From positions 1 through 56,187 of the forward strand of contig SXID01000163.1 of NCBI GenBank assembly GCA_005772955.1: 56,187 nt of DNA, in the 5' to 3' direction. The notes under the pieces are model-generated. The model worked only from the letters and a program-made list of their open reading frames with translations, did not search any database and was not told the DNA's origin. Below are positions 1 through 7,559 of this stretch, one piece after another. A program made the position numbers and the translations under genes. Each line of letters begins with the position of its first letter. Position 1 is the stretch's first letter. The stretch is from Planctomycetia bacterium. GTDB lineage: Bacteria; Planctomycetota; Planctomycetia; Gemmatales; Gemmataceae.

Positions 1-113
1 CGAAGGCTCAACGCCAGGAGGGTTCCTTCGGAACAATGAAGCTCTCACCCATCGCCAAAAAGTTACAGAAACTCATCGACGGGGAAGACGCGAACTCGGC
101 CGAACGCGGCTGA
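1..113 (+). CDS. C-terminal fragment of an unidentified protein (cut by left edge)
   Basis: An open frame enters from the left edge and ends at TGA 111-113. About 36 residues are visible, starting KAQRQEGSFGTMK and ending DGEDANSAERG. The tail is lysine-rich and then acidic. No domain is recognisable and the start lies outside the window. The protein lies upstream of nuoI on the same strand, so it could be the preceding gene of that unit, but the 297-base gap makes this uncertain. The frame has GC-rich third positions like neighbouring genes. I cannot assign a function. Confidence 0.4.
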   Translation, partial: KAQRQEGSFGTMKLSPIAKKLQKLIDGEDANSAERG

Positions 114-410
114 GTTACAAGTCCACAGCGCAAGCCCCTCTACGAAATTCCGCGCGCGAAATCCTCACCATTACCGCGGAATCAGGCCTTCACGAACTTC
201 GCCGCCAGCCCCGCCACGGCCCGCGTAAAATGGTGATCCGGGAACTTGCGCGAGAAGATGCCCTTGTACGGACAACAGGATGCGAACGGAACCGCCGCCC
301 TTCTCACCCGCACCAAACGGGGGGTAGCTCAGGGCACCTACTTCTTGTACTTCCGCCCCGCTCTCCCTTACAATCACCTCTCCTCACCACTCCCCGCGCA
401 CGGTTAACCC
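114..410. other. Intergenic region before nuoI; possible gene remnant on the minus strand
   Basis: No convincing gene. On the minus strand a short open frame (313 down to the stop at 182-184) encodes about 43 residues including CCPYKGIFSRKFPDHHF and a C-terminal VAGLAAKFVKA. Its composition looks protein-like, but it has only a weak GTG start and no recognisable family, so it may be the relic of a decayed gene. An alternative reading of the same strand (377-171) looks like a shadow. Confidence 0.3.
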
Positions 411-989
411 ATGCGAGCCTGGTTCCGCAACATCTACCTCGCGACGGTCACACTCGCGGCGGGCATGTACGTCACGCTCTGGTACTTCGTGCAGTCGTTT
501 CGTCGCGGCACGTTCACGGGTCACTTCGCCTACCCGGAACAGCCGGTGCCGATCCGTCCGCGGTATCGCGGGTTTCACCGATTCGACCTCACCACGTGCA
601 TCGGGTGCGACAAGTGCGCCAGGGCGTGCCCGGTCGATTGCATCTACATCGACAAGGAGAAAGCCACGCCGCCCGCGAAGGGGTTCGTGGTCACCGGCTT
701 CAAGATCGACTACACGAAGTGCATGTTCTGTGCGCTCTGCGTGGACCCGTGCCCGGTCGATTGCATCTTCATGGGGTCGAACCACGACATCAGTACCTTC
801 ACCCGCGACGGGTGCGTGGTCGATTACGCGAAACTGCCGCTGGAAGTGGCGTGGGGTCAGGCGACACTGAACCCGACCGCGGTGCAGGAGTCGAAGCGGA
901 TCAGTCTGCCGGTGTGGACGAAGGCGGCAGAACCCGCGAAACCCGCCGAGACGCCCCGCCCTGCCGCTGACGGGAAGCAAGCCACATGA
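411..989 (+). CDS. nuoI: NADH-quinone oxidoreductase subunit I (two 4Fe-4S clusters)
   Basis: 192-residue complex I subunit of the hydrophilic arm, which relays electrons from NADH towards quinone. Two ferredoxin-type cluster motifs are visible: CIGCDKCARACP (Cys63, 66, 69, 73) and CMFCALCVDPCP (Cys104, 107, 110, 114). This is the 8-Fe pattern of NuoI. The first 30 residues contain a hydrophobic stretch (VTLAAGMYVTLWYFV) that could contact the membrane. The C-terminus has a proline/alanine-rich tail (about residues 172-192) beyond the family core. The gene overlaps nuoA by 4 bases (ATGA), so the two are translationally coupled. Having nuoI first, before nuoA, is not the classical nuoA-N order. 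The start is the ATG at 411, which preserves the usual N-terminal length. Confidence 0.95.
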   Translation: MRAWFRNIYLATVTLAAGMYVTLWYFVQSFRRGTFTGHFAYPEQPVPIRPRYRGFHRFDLTTCIGCDKCARACPVDCIYIDKEKATPPAKGFVVTGFKIDYTKCMFCALCVDPCPVDCIFMGSNHDISTFTRDGCVVDYAKLPLEVAWGQATLNPTAVQESKRISLPVWTKAAEPAKPAETPRPAADGKQAT

Positions 990-1579
990 CAACGACGACC
1001 CTCGTCCTGTTCATCCTGATCTTCCTCGCGGCGGGCTTCACCCTGCTCGCGGCGAACCTCGTGTTGGGCTGGTTCGTTCGTCCAGACCGCCCGAGCGCGG
1101 GAAAAGCGGAAGTCTACGAGTGCGGCGAGCAACCCATTGGCGATTCGTGGATTCAGTTCGACCTGCGATTCTACGTCGTCGCTTTGCTGTTCGTGATCTT
1201 CGACGTGGAACTCGCATTCTTTTTCCCGTGGGCGGTGGTGTTCGGCAGCGCGGTGCGAACCGCGGACGACACGCAACCGGCCGAGGTGCGAGTCGAAGCG
1301 GCGCTGAACCTTCAGCCGCAAGGCGCCGCGCCCGAGATCGCCCCACCGCCGACCCCGTCTGCCGCGAAGTCGCTCGCCTGGATCGCGTTCGCGGACATCA
1401 TGGTGTTCTTCGGCGTGCTGTTGGTCGGGTTCGCGTATTTGTGGCGCCGCGGCGACCTCGAATGGGTACGGAGCGTGGCCTCCCAAGACGGCGCGAGTAC
1501 GAGTGCGATCGAAAAACGGTCGGAACCAAGCCCCGCGACCGCAGTCGCGGGGTTGGAGGTGCAACGTGGGACTTCTTGA
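986..1579 (+). CDS. nuoA: NADH-quinone oxidoreductase subunit A, enlarged
   Basis: Membrane subunit of complex I, 197 residues. The family core is clear: a first transmembrane helix, the loop [12 protein letters not shown], then [21 protein letters not shown] in the second helix, and a third helix near residues 135-152 ending YLWRRG. Typical NuoA proteins are about 120-150 residues. The extra length comes from a proline/alanine-rich insertion of about 45 residues between helices 2 and 3 (around residues 88-130) and a C-terminal tail of about 40 residues. The tail DNA contains a perfect 9-bp-stem palindrome (1531-1552), so part of the tail is repeat-derived. The gene overlaps nuoI by 4 bases and nuoB by 14 bases, so it is part of one operon. 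Confidence 0.93.
   Translation: MTTTTLVLFILIFLAAGFTLLAANLVLGWFVRPDRPSAGKAEVYECGEQPIGDSWIQFDLRFYVVALLFVIFDVELAFFFPWAVVFGSAVRTADDTQPAEVRVEAALNLQPQGAAPEIAPPPTPSAAKSLAWIAFADIMVFFGVLLVGFAYLWRRGDLEWVRSVASQDGASTSAIEKRSEPSPATAVAGLEVQRGTS
1531..1552. repeat. Hairpin repeat inside the 3' end of nuoA
   Basis: CCCCGCGAC (1531-1539), 4-base loop, GTCGCGGGG (1544-1552). It is translated as part of the NuoA tail and lies directly upstream of the nuoB ribosome-binding site (GGAGG, 1555-1559). It could tune nuoB translation, or it may simply be an inserted repeat tolerated in the dispensable tail. Confidence 0.7.
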
Positions 1580-2180
1580 AGGTCGGCTCGAAGACGGGTT
1601 CATGGTCACATCTCTGGAGCACGCGATCAACTGGGCGAGAGAGTCGTCGCTGTGGCCGATGACGTTCGGCCTCGCGTGCTGCGCAATCGAGATGATGGCG
1701 ACCGGCGCGCCGCGGTACGACATCGACCGGTTCGGGGCGGGCGCGTTCCGTGCGACCCCGCGACAAGCCGACCTGATGATCGTGGCCGGCACGGTGAACC
1801 TGAAGATGGCGGACCGCGTGCGCCGGCTCTACAACCAGATGCCCGACCCGAAGTTTGTGATCGCGATGGGCGCCTGCACGTGCGGCGGCGGCCCGTACTA
1901 CAAGTACGGCTACAACGTCGCCAAGGGCGTCGATCTGGTGGTCCCCGTCGATGTGTACGTGCCCGGTTGCCCGCCGCGTCCGGAGGCACTGCTCGAAGGG
2001 CTGATGCGGGTTCAGGACAAGATTCACAAGATGCGCGACCTGACGAAGGGTGACCTTGCGTCGATTCCGATTCCGACGCGGACCGGGCGTGTCGAGTTGC
2101 CAGCGGAACTGGCCGACCCCGCGAAGGCGGTCGCGTTCCTCGCGGAAACCAAGGAACGCGCCAAGCCGGTGAAAGCGTAA
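1566..2180 (+). CDS. nuoB: NADH-quinone oxidoreductase subunit B (N2 cluster subunit)
   Basis: 204-residue subunit that carries the terminal 4Fe-4S cluster N2 next to the quinone site. The ligand pattern is complete: the Cys-Cys pair in [10 protein letters not shown] (Cys38, 39), [10 protein letters not shown] (first Cys104) and [11 protein letters not shown] (Cys135). I chose the GTG at 1566, because GGAGG lies at 1555-1559 with 6-base spacing and the protein then has the usual NuoB N-terminus ([12 protein letters not shown]). An upstream ATG in the same frame (1503) would read through the nuoA hairpin. The start overlaps the end of nuoA by 14 bases. The C-terminal extension after residue 165 is short and alanine/lysine-rich. 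Confidence 0.95.
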   Translation: MGLLEGRLEDGFMVTSLEHAINWARESSLWPMTFGLACCAIEMMATGAPRYDIDRFGAGAFRATPRQADLMIVAGTVNLKMADRVRRLYNQMPDPKFVIAMGACTCGGGPYYKYGYNVAKGVDLVVPVDVYVPGCPPRPEALLEGLMRVQDKIHKMRDLTKGDLASIPIPTRTGRVELPAELADPAKAVAFLAETKERAKPVKA

Positions 2181-2189
2181 GGGAAACAG

Positions 2190-2723
2190 ATGACCGCTGC
2201 TGAAATCGCATCGCTTCTGCAATCGCAATTCGGGTCCGCGATCACGGGCACGAAGTTCGACGCGCTCGACCCGTTCGTTACCGTCGATCCGGCGAGGCTT
2301 GTCGAAGTGTGCCTGTTCCTGCGCGACGACCCCAGGCTGAAGTTCGCGCTGCTCAACGACATCACCGGCGTCGATTACCTCGAACCCGACGCCAAGAAGG
2401 CGCCCAAAGCCGGCTTCGAGCCGCACCTCGAAGTGCTGTACCACGTGTCGAGCTTCGCGTTCCCCGGTCGCCGCTTCACGCTGAAGCTCGTGCTGCCGCG
2501 CTGGAAGGATAGCGTTGTGGGTTCGCTGCCCGAAGTGCCCACGGTATCGCACGTGTGGCGCACGGCCGACTGGCACGAGCGAGAGGTGTACGACCTCCTC
2601 GGTGTGTTCTTCCCCGGCCACCCGAACCTCGTTCGCATCCTGCTCAACGACGACTGGGTTGGTCACCCGCTCCGCAAGGACTACGAGTTCCCACTCGAAT
2701 ACCACGGCATCCGCTGCCGCTAA
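2190..2723 (+). CDS. nuoC: NADH-quinone oxidoreductase subunit C (30 kDa subunit)
   Basis: 177-residue hydrophilic subunit of complex I. The complex I 30 kDa signature is present: WHEREVYDLLGVFFPGHPNL followed by RILLNDDWVGHPLRKDYEFP near the C-terminus. The N-terminal part reads FALLNDITGVDYLE, the usual strand-helix start of the domain. The gene begins 9 bases after the nuoB stop codon. It is a separate gene, not fused to nuoD as in some bacteria. A hairpin directly after the stop codon (2727-2778) suggests that transcription of nuoIABC ends here, which would leave nuoD, 2.5 kb away, needing another promoter. Confidence 0.94.
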   Translation: MTAAEIASLLQSQFGSAITGTKFDALDPFVTVDPARLVEVCLFLRDDPRLKFALLNDITGVDYLEPDAKKAPKAGFEPHLEVLYHVSSFAFPGRRFTLKLVLPRWKDSVVGSLPEVPTVSHVWRTADWHEREVYDLLGVFFPGHPNLVRILLNDDWVGHPLRKDYEFPLEYHGIRCR

Positions 2724-2726
2724 GTA

Positions 2727-2778
2727 AGTCGCAAGTTGGGTGCCTGGGTGTAAGCCCCAGGCACCCAAACTTGCGACT
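2727..2778. terminator. Bidirectional hairpin between nuoC and the SGNH hydrolase
   Basis: The arms are at 2727-2748 and 2756-2778 (AGTCGCAAGTTGGGTGCCTGG on the left, one-base bulge, 7-base loop). It lies between two convergent genes, and the right arm overlaps the stop codon of the minus-strand gene. There is no U-run, so it may be a repeat acting as an mRNA end stabiliser and not a classical intrinsic terminator. Confidence 0.65.
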
Positions 2779-3436
2779 ATCGTAGAGCCTTCTTCACTTC
2801 GGCGGTCCACACCTCGTAGCCCTTCGGGGTCATGTGCAACCCGTCCTTCACGAACAGTTCCGGGATTGGCGTGCCATCGGAGCCGAGCATCACCGGCACC
2901 ACGTCCACGTACACCAACCCTTTCTCCTTCTCGCAGAACGCTTTCACCAGCGCGTTCGCCTTCTTCTGCTCCTCGAACTTCTTCCACCGGGCGATGCTCG
3001 GCTTCACCGCGATGAACAGCACGCGGCAACTCGGGTTGTCCTTGCGCGCGACCGCGACGAACGCCTTGAAGTCGTCGACCACCTGCTCCGGCTTGTTGCC
3101 GCGACCGATGTCGTTGTCGCCTGCGTAGAACACGATCGTGCCCGGCTTGTGTGGGGTCAGGATGCGGTGCGCGAAGTGCGTGCTGTCCGCGATGACGGAG
3201 CCGCCGAACCCGACGTTCACGTGCCCGGCGTCCGGGAAGTACTTCTTCACGTCCCAGCCGACGATGCTCGACGAGCCGACGAAGAACACCGCGCCCGGCT
3301 TCGGCGGCGTCGCGGTCAGTCGTTTCTCGATGGCGACGATGTTCTTCTCCCACTTGGCGAACGGATCGACCATGTGGGGTGGAGGCGCGACTGGGAGTTC
3401 CGCAGCGGTTGCGGTGAAGAGGAGTAGCGCGAGCAT
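2777..3436 (-). CDS. Secreted SGNH/GDSL-family hydrolase
   Basis: 219 residues from the ATG at 3436, which is followed by a signal peptide (MLALLLFTATAA). The SGNH blocks are visible: VGSSSIVGW (block I, nucleophile Ser), GFGGSVI (block II, Gly), AGDNDIGRG (block III, Asn) and DGLHMTPKGY (block V, Asp-His dyad). The fold hydrolyses esters, often acetyl groups on polysaccharides or lipids. The substrate cannot be read from sequence. A GTG at 3484 would add 16 residues but would bury the signal peptide. The gene points against the nuo genes and separates nuoC from nuoD, so it does not belong to the respiratory operon. Confidence 0.85.
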   Translation of the reverse strand: MLALLLFTATAAELPVAPPPHMVDPFAKWEKNIVAIEKRLTATPPKPGAVFFVGSSSIVGWDVKKYFPDAGHVNVGFGGSVIADSTHFAHRILTPHKPGTIVFYAGDNDIGRGNKPEQVVDDFKAFVAVARKDNPSCRVLFIAVKPSIARWKKFEEQKKANALVKAFCEKEKGLVYVDVVPVMLGSDGTPIPELFVKDGLHMTPKGYEVWTAEVKKALR

Positions 3437-3541
3437 GGCGGGTTCCCAAGGTAACGGTGATTGGGGCAGCATACCGAACCGCACCGGCGCTTGCTACAAT
3501 TACCCCACTTCCACCCCCTGAAAAAGGCAGGTACGCGCACG

Positions 3542-4369
3542 ATGGACCCGACTCAGCCCACGCCCGCCCCGACCGGCGCGGAGTGCTGTCCGCGGCGATC
3601 GTTCATGCTTGGCGGCCTGCTCGGCGGCGCTGGCGGACTCGCGGTCGCGAAGGCGTCGGGCTGGTCGTGGTCCCCGAAGCCAGAGCCGGGGCCAAAGCCG
3701 CTTGACCCAGTTCCGAAAGGCCAGCCGGAAGGGACGAAACTCTCGTACGCCCAGTTCGGTGAAGACCTCGTTGCCGCGAGCCTGTTCTACTCGATTCACG
3801 TCACCCACCCGACATACCTCGACATCGGCGCGTATCGGCCGATCAAGTCGAACAACACCTACCTCTTCTACCGTCGCGGCGCGCGGGGCGTGCTGGTCGA
3901 ACCGAACGTGGCGCTGACGGAGGAACTGAGACGCGAGCGCCCCGAGGACAAGGTACTCGTCGCCGGTATCGGGATCGACGACACCCCGGCGGCCGACTAC
4001 TACGTGATGAACATCGACGAACTTAACACGTTCGACAAGGGTCAGGCCGAGCATCTGGAGCGGGCGGGCCAGAAGATTCTCCACGTGGTCAAGATGCCTT
4101 TGGTGAACATCAACCGCGTGATCGCGGACCACTTCGGCGGCGCGGCCCCGGACTACCTCTCGATTGACATCGAGGGGATGGACTACGCAGTGCTGAAGAC
4201 GCTCGATTACGCGCGGTTCCGGCCGAAGGTGATCTGCGCCGAGACGCTCATCACGACCACACTCAAGCACAACCCCGACACCGTCAAGTTGCTTAACGAG
4301 AAGGGGTACGAACTGCGAGGCATGACCTACCCCAACGTGTTCTTCATGGACAAGCGCCTGCTGGGGTGA
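3542..4369 (+). CDS. FkbM-type methyltransferase with a Tat-like N-terminus
   Basis: 275 residues. The core has the FkbM SAM-dependent methyltransferase pattern: YLDIGAYRPIKSNNT (SAM-binding loop), GVLVEPN (acidic residue for SAM ribose) and PDYLSIDIEGMDYAVL. These enzymes usually O-methylate sugars or other hydroxyls. The N-terminus has RRSFMLGG followed by a Gly/Ala-rich hydrophobic run, which matches a twin-arginine export signal. A secreted SAM-dependent enzyme would be odd, so the segment may instead anchor the protein. The gene lies between nuoC and nuoD. After it comes a repeat cluster and a RAYT transposase, so the region looks like an insertion hotspot. Confidence 0.8.
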   Translation: MDPTQPTPAPTGAECCPRRSFMLGGLLGGAGGLAVAKASGWSWSPKPEPGPKPLDPVPKGQPEGTKLSYAQFGEDLVAASLFYSIHVTHPTYLDIGAYRPIKSNNTYLFYRRGARGVLVEPNVALTEELRRERPEDKVLVAGIGIDDTPAADYYVMNIDELNTFDKGQAEHLERAGQKILHVVKMPLVNINRVIADHFGGAAPDYLSIDIEGMDYAVLKTLDYARFRPKVICAETLITTTLKHNPDTVKLLNEKGYELRGMTYPNVFFMDKRLLG

Positions 4370-4370
4370 G

Positions 4371-4604
4371 GTGCGGCCCTTCAATCGCGTAGCCAATCGC
4401 GTAGCCGCGACGCGCAGCGGAGCGCGGAACGTTTGCGCGAGGAGCCGCGCTCCGCTGCTACACGACTGGAATGTTTGCGCGAAGGGTCGTGCTCTACGCC
4501 TTGGACTTTTTCCTTGCCTTGGACCTTTGCGCGAGGAGCCGCGCTCCGCTGCGCGAGGAGCCGCGCTCCGCTGCGCGTCGCGGCTACGCGAATGAGAGGT
4601 ACCC
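4371..4604. repeat. REP-type repeat cluster upstream of the RAYT gene
   Basis: The REP core GTAGCCGCGAC occurs at 4401-4411 and, inverted, at 4577-4587. Between them a 24-base unit beginning GCGCGAGGAGCC occurs three times (4435, 4529, 4551), the last two head to tail with a 22-base period. The unit is itself partly palindromic (GAGCCGCGCTC). This is the arrangement expected of a REP/BIME cluster next to the transposase that uses it. No gene is seen in the interval. Confidence 0.8.
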
Positions 4605-5210
4605 GTGAAGCCCGTTCTTGGCTACCACGTCATTTTCAGCGCCTATGGGTTCTGGCTGCCGAACGACCCGCGTGGGTCGTGGTCCGATTTCGTCGGTGCA
4701 TGGGATCTGTTCCACGCCGGCGGCAAGGCCACCACAACCACAGAGCGCCGCGCCCTTCACCGCGACCCACACGACCGCGCGAAGCGACTCGCAACCAAGC
4801 AGGCGCTCGCGCGACCAGCGGTGAAATTCACCGGGTTGCAAGCGTGGGCCGCGTGCCAAGGGTTCGGTGAATACATCGCGAAGTCCGGGCTGCCGGTGTG
4901 GGCGTGTGCCATCATGCCGGACCACGTTCACATGGTAACCGGCCCCTTTCGCCTCGATGTCGAACAGATCGTCGTTCAGTTGAAGGCCGCGGGCACGCGC
5001 CGGTTGATTGAGGAACGGCTTCACCCGTTTACGCACCTCGCGGAAGACGGCGACCGGCCACCGAAGTGCTGGGGACGCGGCGAGTGGAGCGTTTTCCTCG
5101 ACTCCCGCGAAGACATCACACGCTGCATCGGGTACGTTGAGAACAACCCCGCCAAGGAGGGGAAGCCACGACAGTCGTGGTCGTTTGTAACACCCTACCA
5201 ACCTGCGTAG
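4605..5210 (+). CDS. REP-associated tyrosine transposase (RAYT, IS200/IS605-like Y1 HUH family)
   Basis: 201 residues. The HUH motif is in IMPDHVHMV (His107, His109), and the likely nucleophile is Tyr177 in CIGYVENNPAKEGKPRQ, the C-terminal signature of RAYT proteins. RAYTs are single-copy, domesticated relatives of IS200/IS605 TnpA. They bind and nick REP palindromes and are thought to spread them. The gene sits between inverted REP copies: 4401-4411 and 4577-4587 upstream, and a perfect 27-bp-arm palindrome (5206-5266) downstream, where the gene's own TAG stop forms part of the REP core. The family is longer here than minimal TnpA. The context, between nuoC and nuoD, suggests that it entered the operon. 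Confidence 0.88.
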   Translation: MKPVLGYHVIFSAYGFWLPNDPRGSWSDFVGAWDLFHAGGKATTTTERRALHRDPHDRAKRLATKQALARPAVKFTGLQAWAACQGFGEYIAKSGLPVWACAIMPDHVHMVTGPFRLDVEQIVVQLKAAGTRRLIEERLHPFTHLAEDGDRPPKCWGRGEWSVFLDSREDITRCIGYVENNPAKEGKPRQSWSFVTPYQPA

Positions 5211-5266
5211 CCGCGACCCGAAGGGGATCGCGAAACGCACGCGATCCCCTTCGGGTCGCGGCTACG
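5206..5266. repeat. Perfect REP palindrome at the 3' end of the RAYT gene
   Basis: Arms of 27 bases at 5206-5232 and 5240-5266 (beginning CGTAGCCGCGACCCGAAGGG), with a 7-base loop. The core matches the REP copies at 4401, 4577, 15514, 48924 and 51313. It overlaps the transposase stop codon and ends 15 bases before the nuoD start, so it lies in the nuoD leader. Confidence 0.85.
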
Positions 5267-5281
5267 CCAAATGGCCTCTCC

Positions 5282-6571
5282 ATGCCACCTGAAGACCCCA
5301 CTGTTATCGAGTTCGACGTTCGGACCGACGAGATGCTTATCAACATGGGTCCGCAGCACCCCAGCACGCATGGCGTGTTGCGGCTCGTGCTGCGGACCGA
5401 TGGCGAAGTCATTTCCGAAGTCACGCCGCACCTCGGCTACCTGCACCGGTGCGCCGAGAAGATCGGCGAGAACGTCACGCCCATTCAGTTCATCCCGTAC
5501 ACGGACCGCATGGACTACCTTGCGGGGATGAACATGAACCTCGGCTACTCACTTGCCGTCGAGAAGCTCTGCGCGCTGAAGATCCCCGAAAAGGCACAAG
5601 TGATTCGCGTGCTGATCTCCGAGTTGAACCGGATCGCGTCGCATCTCGTCGGGATGGGCGCCTACGGTCTGGACCTCGGTACGTTCTCGCCGTTCCTCTA
5701 CGCCTTCCGCGAGCGCGAACACATCCTCGATCTCTTTGAAGACGTGTGCGGCGCGCGGCTCACCTACAGCTACCTCACAATCGGCGGCGCGCACGACGAC
5801 TTGCCGGCGGGTTTCACCACGCGGGTGAAAACGTTCCTCGCGTACTTCAAGCCGCGCATCCCGGAGTATCACACGCTGCTCACGGACAATCACATCTTCG
5901 TGAAGCGCACCGGTGGCATCGGCGTACTCTCGAAGGAGATGGCCCTCGACTACGGCTGCACCGGGCCAATGCTCCGCGGCTCGCTCGACCGTTCGAAGGG
6001 CGACCCAGACTGGGATCTTCGCAAGACCGAACCGTACTCCGGCTACGAGCAGTATCAGTTCGATGTGCCGCTGCCGCCGTACCCTCGCACGCCCCGAGGG
6101 GCCGTTATCGGCGACTGCTGGCACCGGTTCTACGTGCGGATGCTCGAAGTGGTGGAAGCGATCAAGATCGTCGAACAGGCCGTTGCGAAGTACGACGCGC
6201 TACACGCCGAAGGCGAGAGCGTGAAGGCCGAGTTCGCGGCCCGCAAGCCGACGCTTTCGCTCGACGAGGCGAAGAAGGACGACGCGAAGTTAGCAGACCT
6301 GATGAAGACGAAATACGCGCACCGCGTCGAACCGCCGCGAACGCTCACGCCGGGCGAGTGCTACGTCGAAACGGAGTGCCCACGTGGGCAGATGGGGTTT
6401 CACGTGGTCGGGCGGCCCGCGAAGGAGAACGTGCCGCTCCGCGTGCGGGCGCGGTCGAGTTGCTTCGCGAACCTGAGTGTAACCGGCGAACTGTGTCGCG
6501 GTTGCCTCATCGCCGACGTACCGGCTATCGTGGGAAGCATCGATGTCGTGATGGGCGAAATCGACCGATGA
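5282..6571 (+). CDS. nuoD: NADH-quinone oxidoreductase subunit D (49 kDa subunit)
   Basis: 429-residue subunit that forms the quinone-reduction pocket with NuoB. The signature is clear: INMGPQHPSTHGVLRLVLR, the segment YTDRMDYLAGMN and the family-typical end AIVGSIDVVMGEIDR. A charged insertion of about 45 residues (around 305-350, rich in Lys, Asp, Glu) replaces the usual short linker before the PPRTLTPGECYVETECPRGQ segment. I chose the ATG at 5282, since upstream codons in the frame are REP sequence. The gene is separated from nuoC by cargo on both strands, although nuoC and nuoD normally touch. It overlaps a broken downstream gene by 4 bases. Confidence 0.95.
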   Translation: MPPEDPTVIEFDVRTDEMLINMGPQHPSTHGVLRLVLRTDGEVISEVTPHLGYLHRCAEKIGENVTPIQFIPYTDRMDYLAGMNMNLGYSLAVEKLCALKIPEKAQVIRVLISELNRIASHLVGMGAYGLDLGTFSPFLYAFREREHILDLFEDVCGARLTYSYLTIGGAHDDLPAGFTTRVKTFLAYFKPRIPEYHTLLTDNHIFVKRTGGIGVLSKEMALDYGCTGPMLRGSLDRSKGDPDWDLRKTEPYSGYEQYQFDVPLPPYPRTPRGAVIGDCWHRFYVRMLEVVEAIKIVEQAVAKYDALHAEGESVKAEFAARKPTLSLDEAKKDDAKLADLMKTKYAHRVEPPRTLTPGECYVETECPRGQMGFHVVGRPAKENVPLRVRARSSCFANLSVTGELCRGCLIADVPAIVGSIDVVMGEIDR

Positions 6572-6857
6572 GCCGCTCTCTGCTAGCGCTGGTTTTTGTA
6601 TTCCTCGCGGCACCCGCAGTGCGTGCGGACATGGGGCCGTTCATCCCGGTGGCCTAGTACGCCCAGACGACGGTGAGCCGGATCGAGTTCGCGGACGCGA
6701 TGACGGAACACGTCGGTGTGTTCGTGAAGAGCTTCGGCCCGCCGAAGTTCAGCACCGAAAGCGAGTTTGTCTTGCTGGCGTCCTCGCGGTGCTGCTCGGC
6801 GGTTTCTGGTTCGTGCGGCGTATCTTCCGTCTCGTGCGTTCCGCGCCCACAAGGTAA
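6568..6857 (+). pseudogene. Degraded signal-peptide / single-TM protein gene
   Basis: An ATG overlapping the nuoD stop (ATGA) begins a good signal peptide (MSRSLLALVFVFLAAPAVRAD), but TAG at 6655-6657 ends the frame after 29 residues. The same frame continues with SRIEFADAMTEHVGVFVKSF. After about position 6775 a shifted frame gives a C-terminal membrane segment (LAGVLAVLLGGFWFVRR) ending at TAA 6855-6857. Signal peptide plus C-terminal helix and basic tail is the layout of the intact gene that follows. This is probably a decayed duplicate with one nonsense codon and one frameshift. The middle is also shorter than in the intact gene. Confidence 0.6.
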
Positions 6858-6926
6858 CGGCCGCGTGCGTTCCGCGCCCGGTCTGGTAAGCTCATCTCCG
6901 CGAACATTCCCCAACGAGGTACGACC

Positions 6927-7541
6927 ATGAACAAGAAATTGACTGCTCTCACGGTTGCCCTGCTCTGCGCGAACGTCGCCATCGCCGACGTGCCACCACC
7001 ACCGCCGCCGAAGGGCAAGAAGTACATCTCGGTGAACAGCGAAGTGATCCTCGGTAAGGATGTGACTGGGTACGTGTTCGTCACACAGGTGAGTACGTTC
7101 CCGGCGCGCGGGGCCACGCACGCCAAGGTGGAATTCCCCGCGGGTAAGGCGGTGGCCATGCCCGCGGGCGGCCGCCGCACCTTCGTGGAACTGATCGCCG
7201 TCCCGCAGGACGCCGCGAAGGAGTTCAAGACGGACGCTGAGCTGTTCACTGCGCTCGGGACGAACAAGGTGAAGGGCACGCAGCGCCTCGGGTTCGGCGG
7301 GACCGCAACCGTGGCCGACACGATCAAAGGCGCCTCCGTCAAGTGGACGCACACCATTACCGCCATCGACGCGAAAGGCATCAAGGCGAAGGTCGAGGGC
7401 GAAGGCTACGAGGTACCGGTGCCCAAGAAGGGTAAGGAACCGCTGGCTCTGGGCGGGTTGTGGATGGCTGGCGGTGCCGCAGCGCTGGCGGTGATGTTCG
7501 GCGGGTTGTGGGTCGTCGGGCGCAAACGCCGCAAGGTGTAA
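6927..7541 (+). CDS. Secreted protein with C-terminal membrane anchor, unknown function
   Basis: 204 residues. There is an N-terminal signal peptide (MNKKLTALTVALLCANVAIA), a short proline run (PPPPPPK), a beta-rich body of about 140 residues, then GGLWMAGGAAALAVMFGGLW and a basic end VGRKRRKV. The layout is that of an exported domain tethered by a C-terminal helix, resembling sortase-independent planctomycete surface proteins with a Gly-rich segment before the anchor. I recognise no named domain. It follows the broken relative at 6568-6857, which suggests a tandem duplication. The ATG at 6927 is preceded by ACGAGGT, a plausible ribosome-binding site. Confidence 0.7.
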   Translation: MNKKLTALTVALLCANVAIADVPPPPPPKGKKYISVNSEVILGKDVTGYVFVTQVSTFPARGATHAKVEFPAGKAVAMPAGGRRTFVELIAVPQDAAKEFKTDAELFTALGTNKVKGTQRLGFGGTATVADTIKGASVKWTHTITAIDAKGIKAKVEGEGYEVPVPKKGKEPLALGGLWMAGGAAALAVMFGGLWVVGRKRRKV

Positions 7542-7559
7542 TGGGCTATGCGAGCTTCA

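Noticed and set aside
1398-3449. A 683-codon open frame on the minus strand across nuoA-nuoB-nuoC and the SGNH gene
   Set aside because: It is antisense to well-supported complex I genes and is Arg-rich without any family pattern. High-GC coding DNA often leaves such shadow frames.
4435-4574. Repeated 24-base units considered as a CRISPR array
   Set aside because: Only three copies, unequal spacing, no unique spacers of even length and no cas gene. They belong to the REP cluster.
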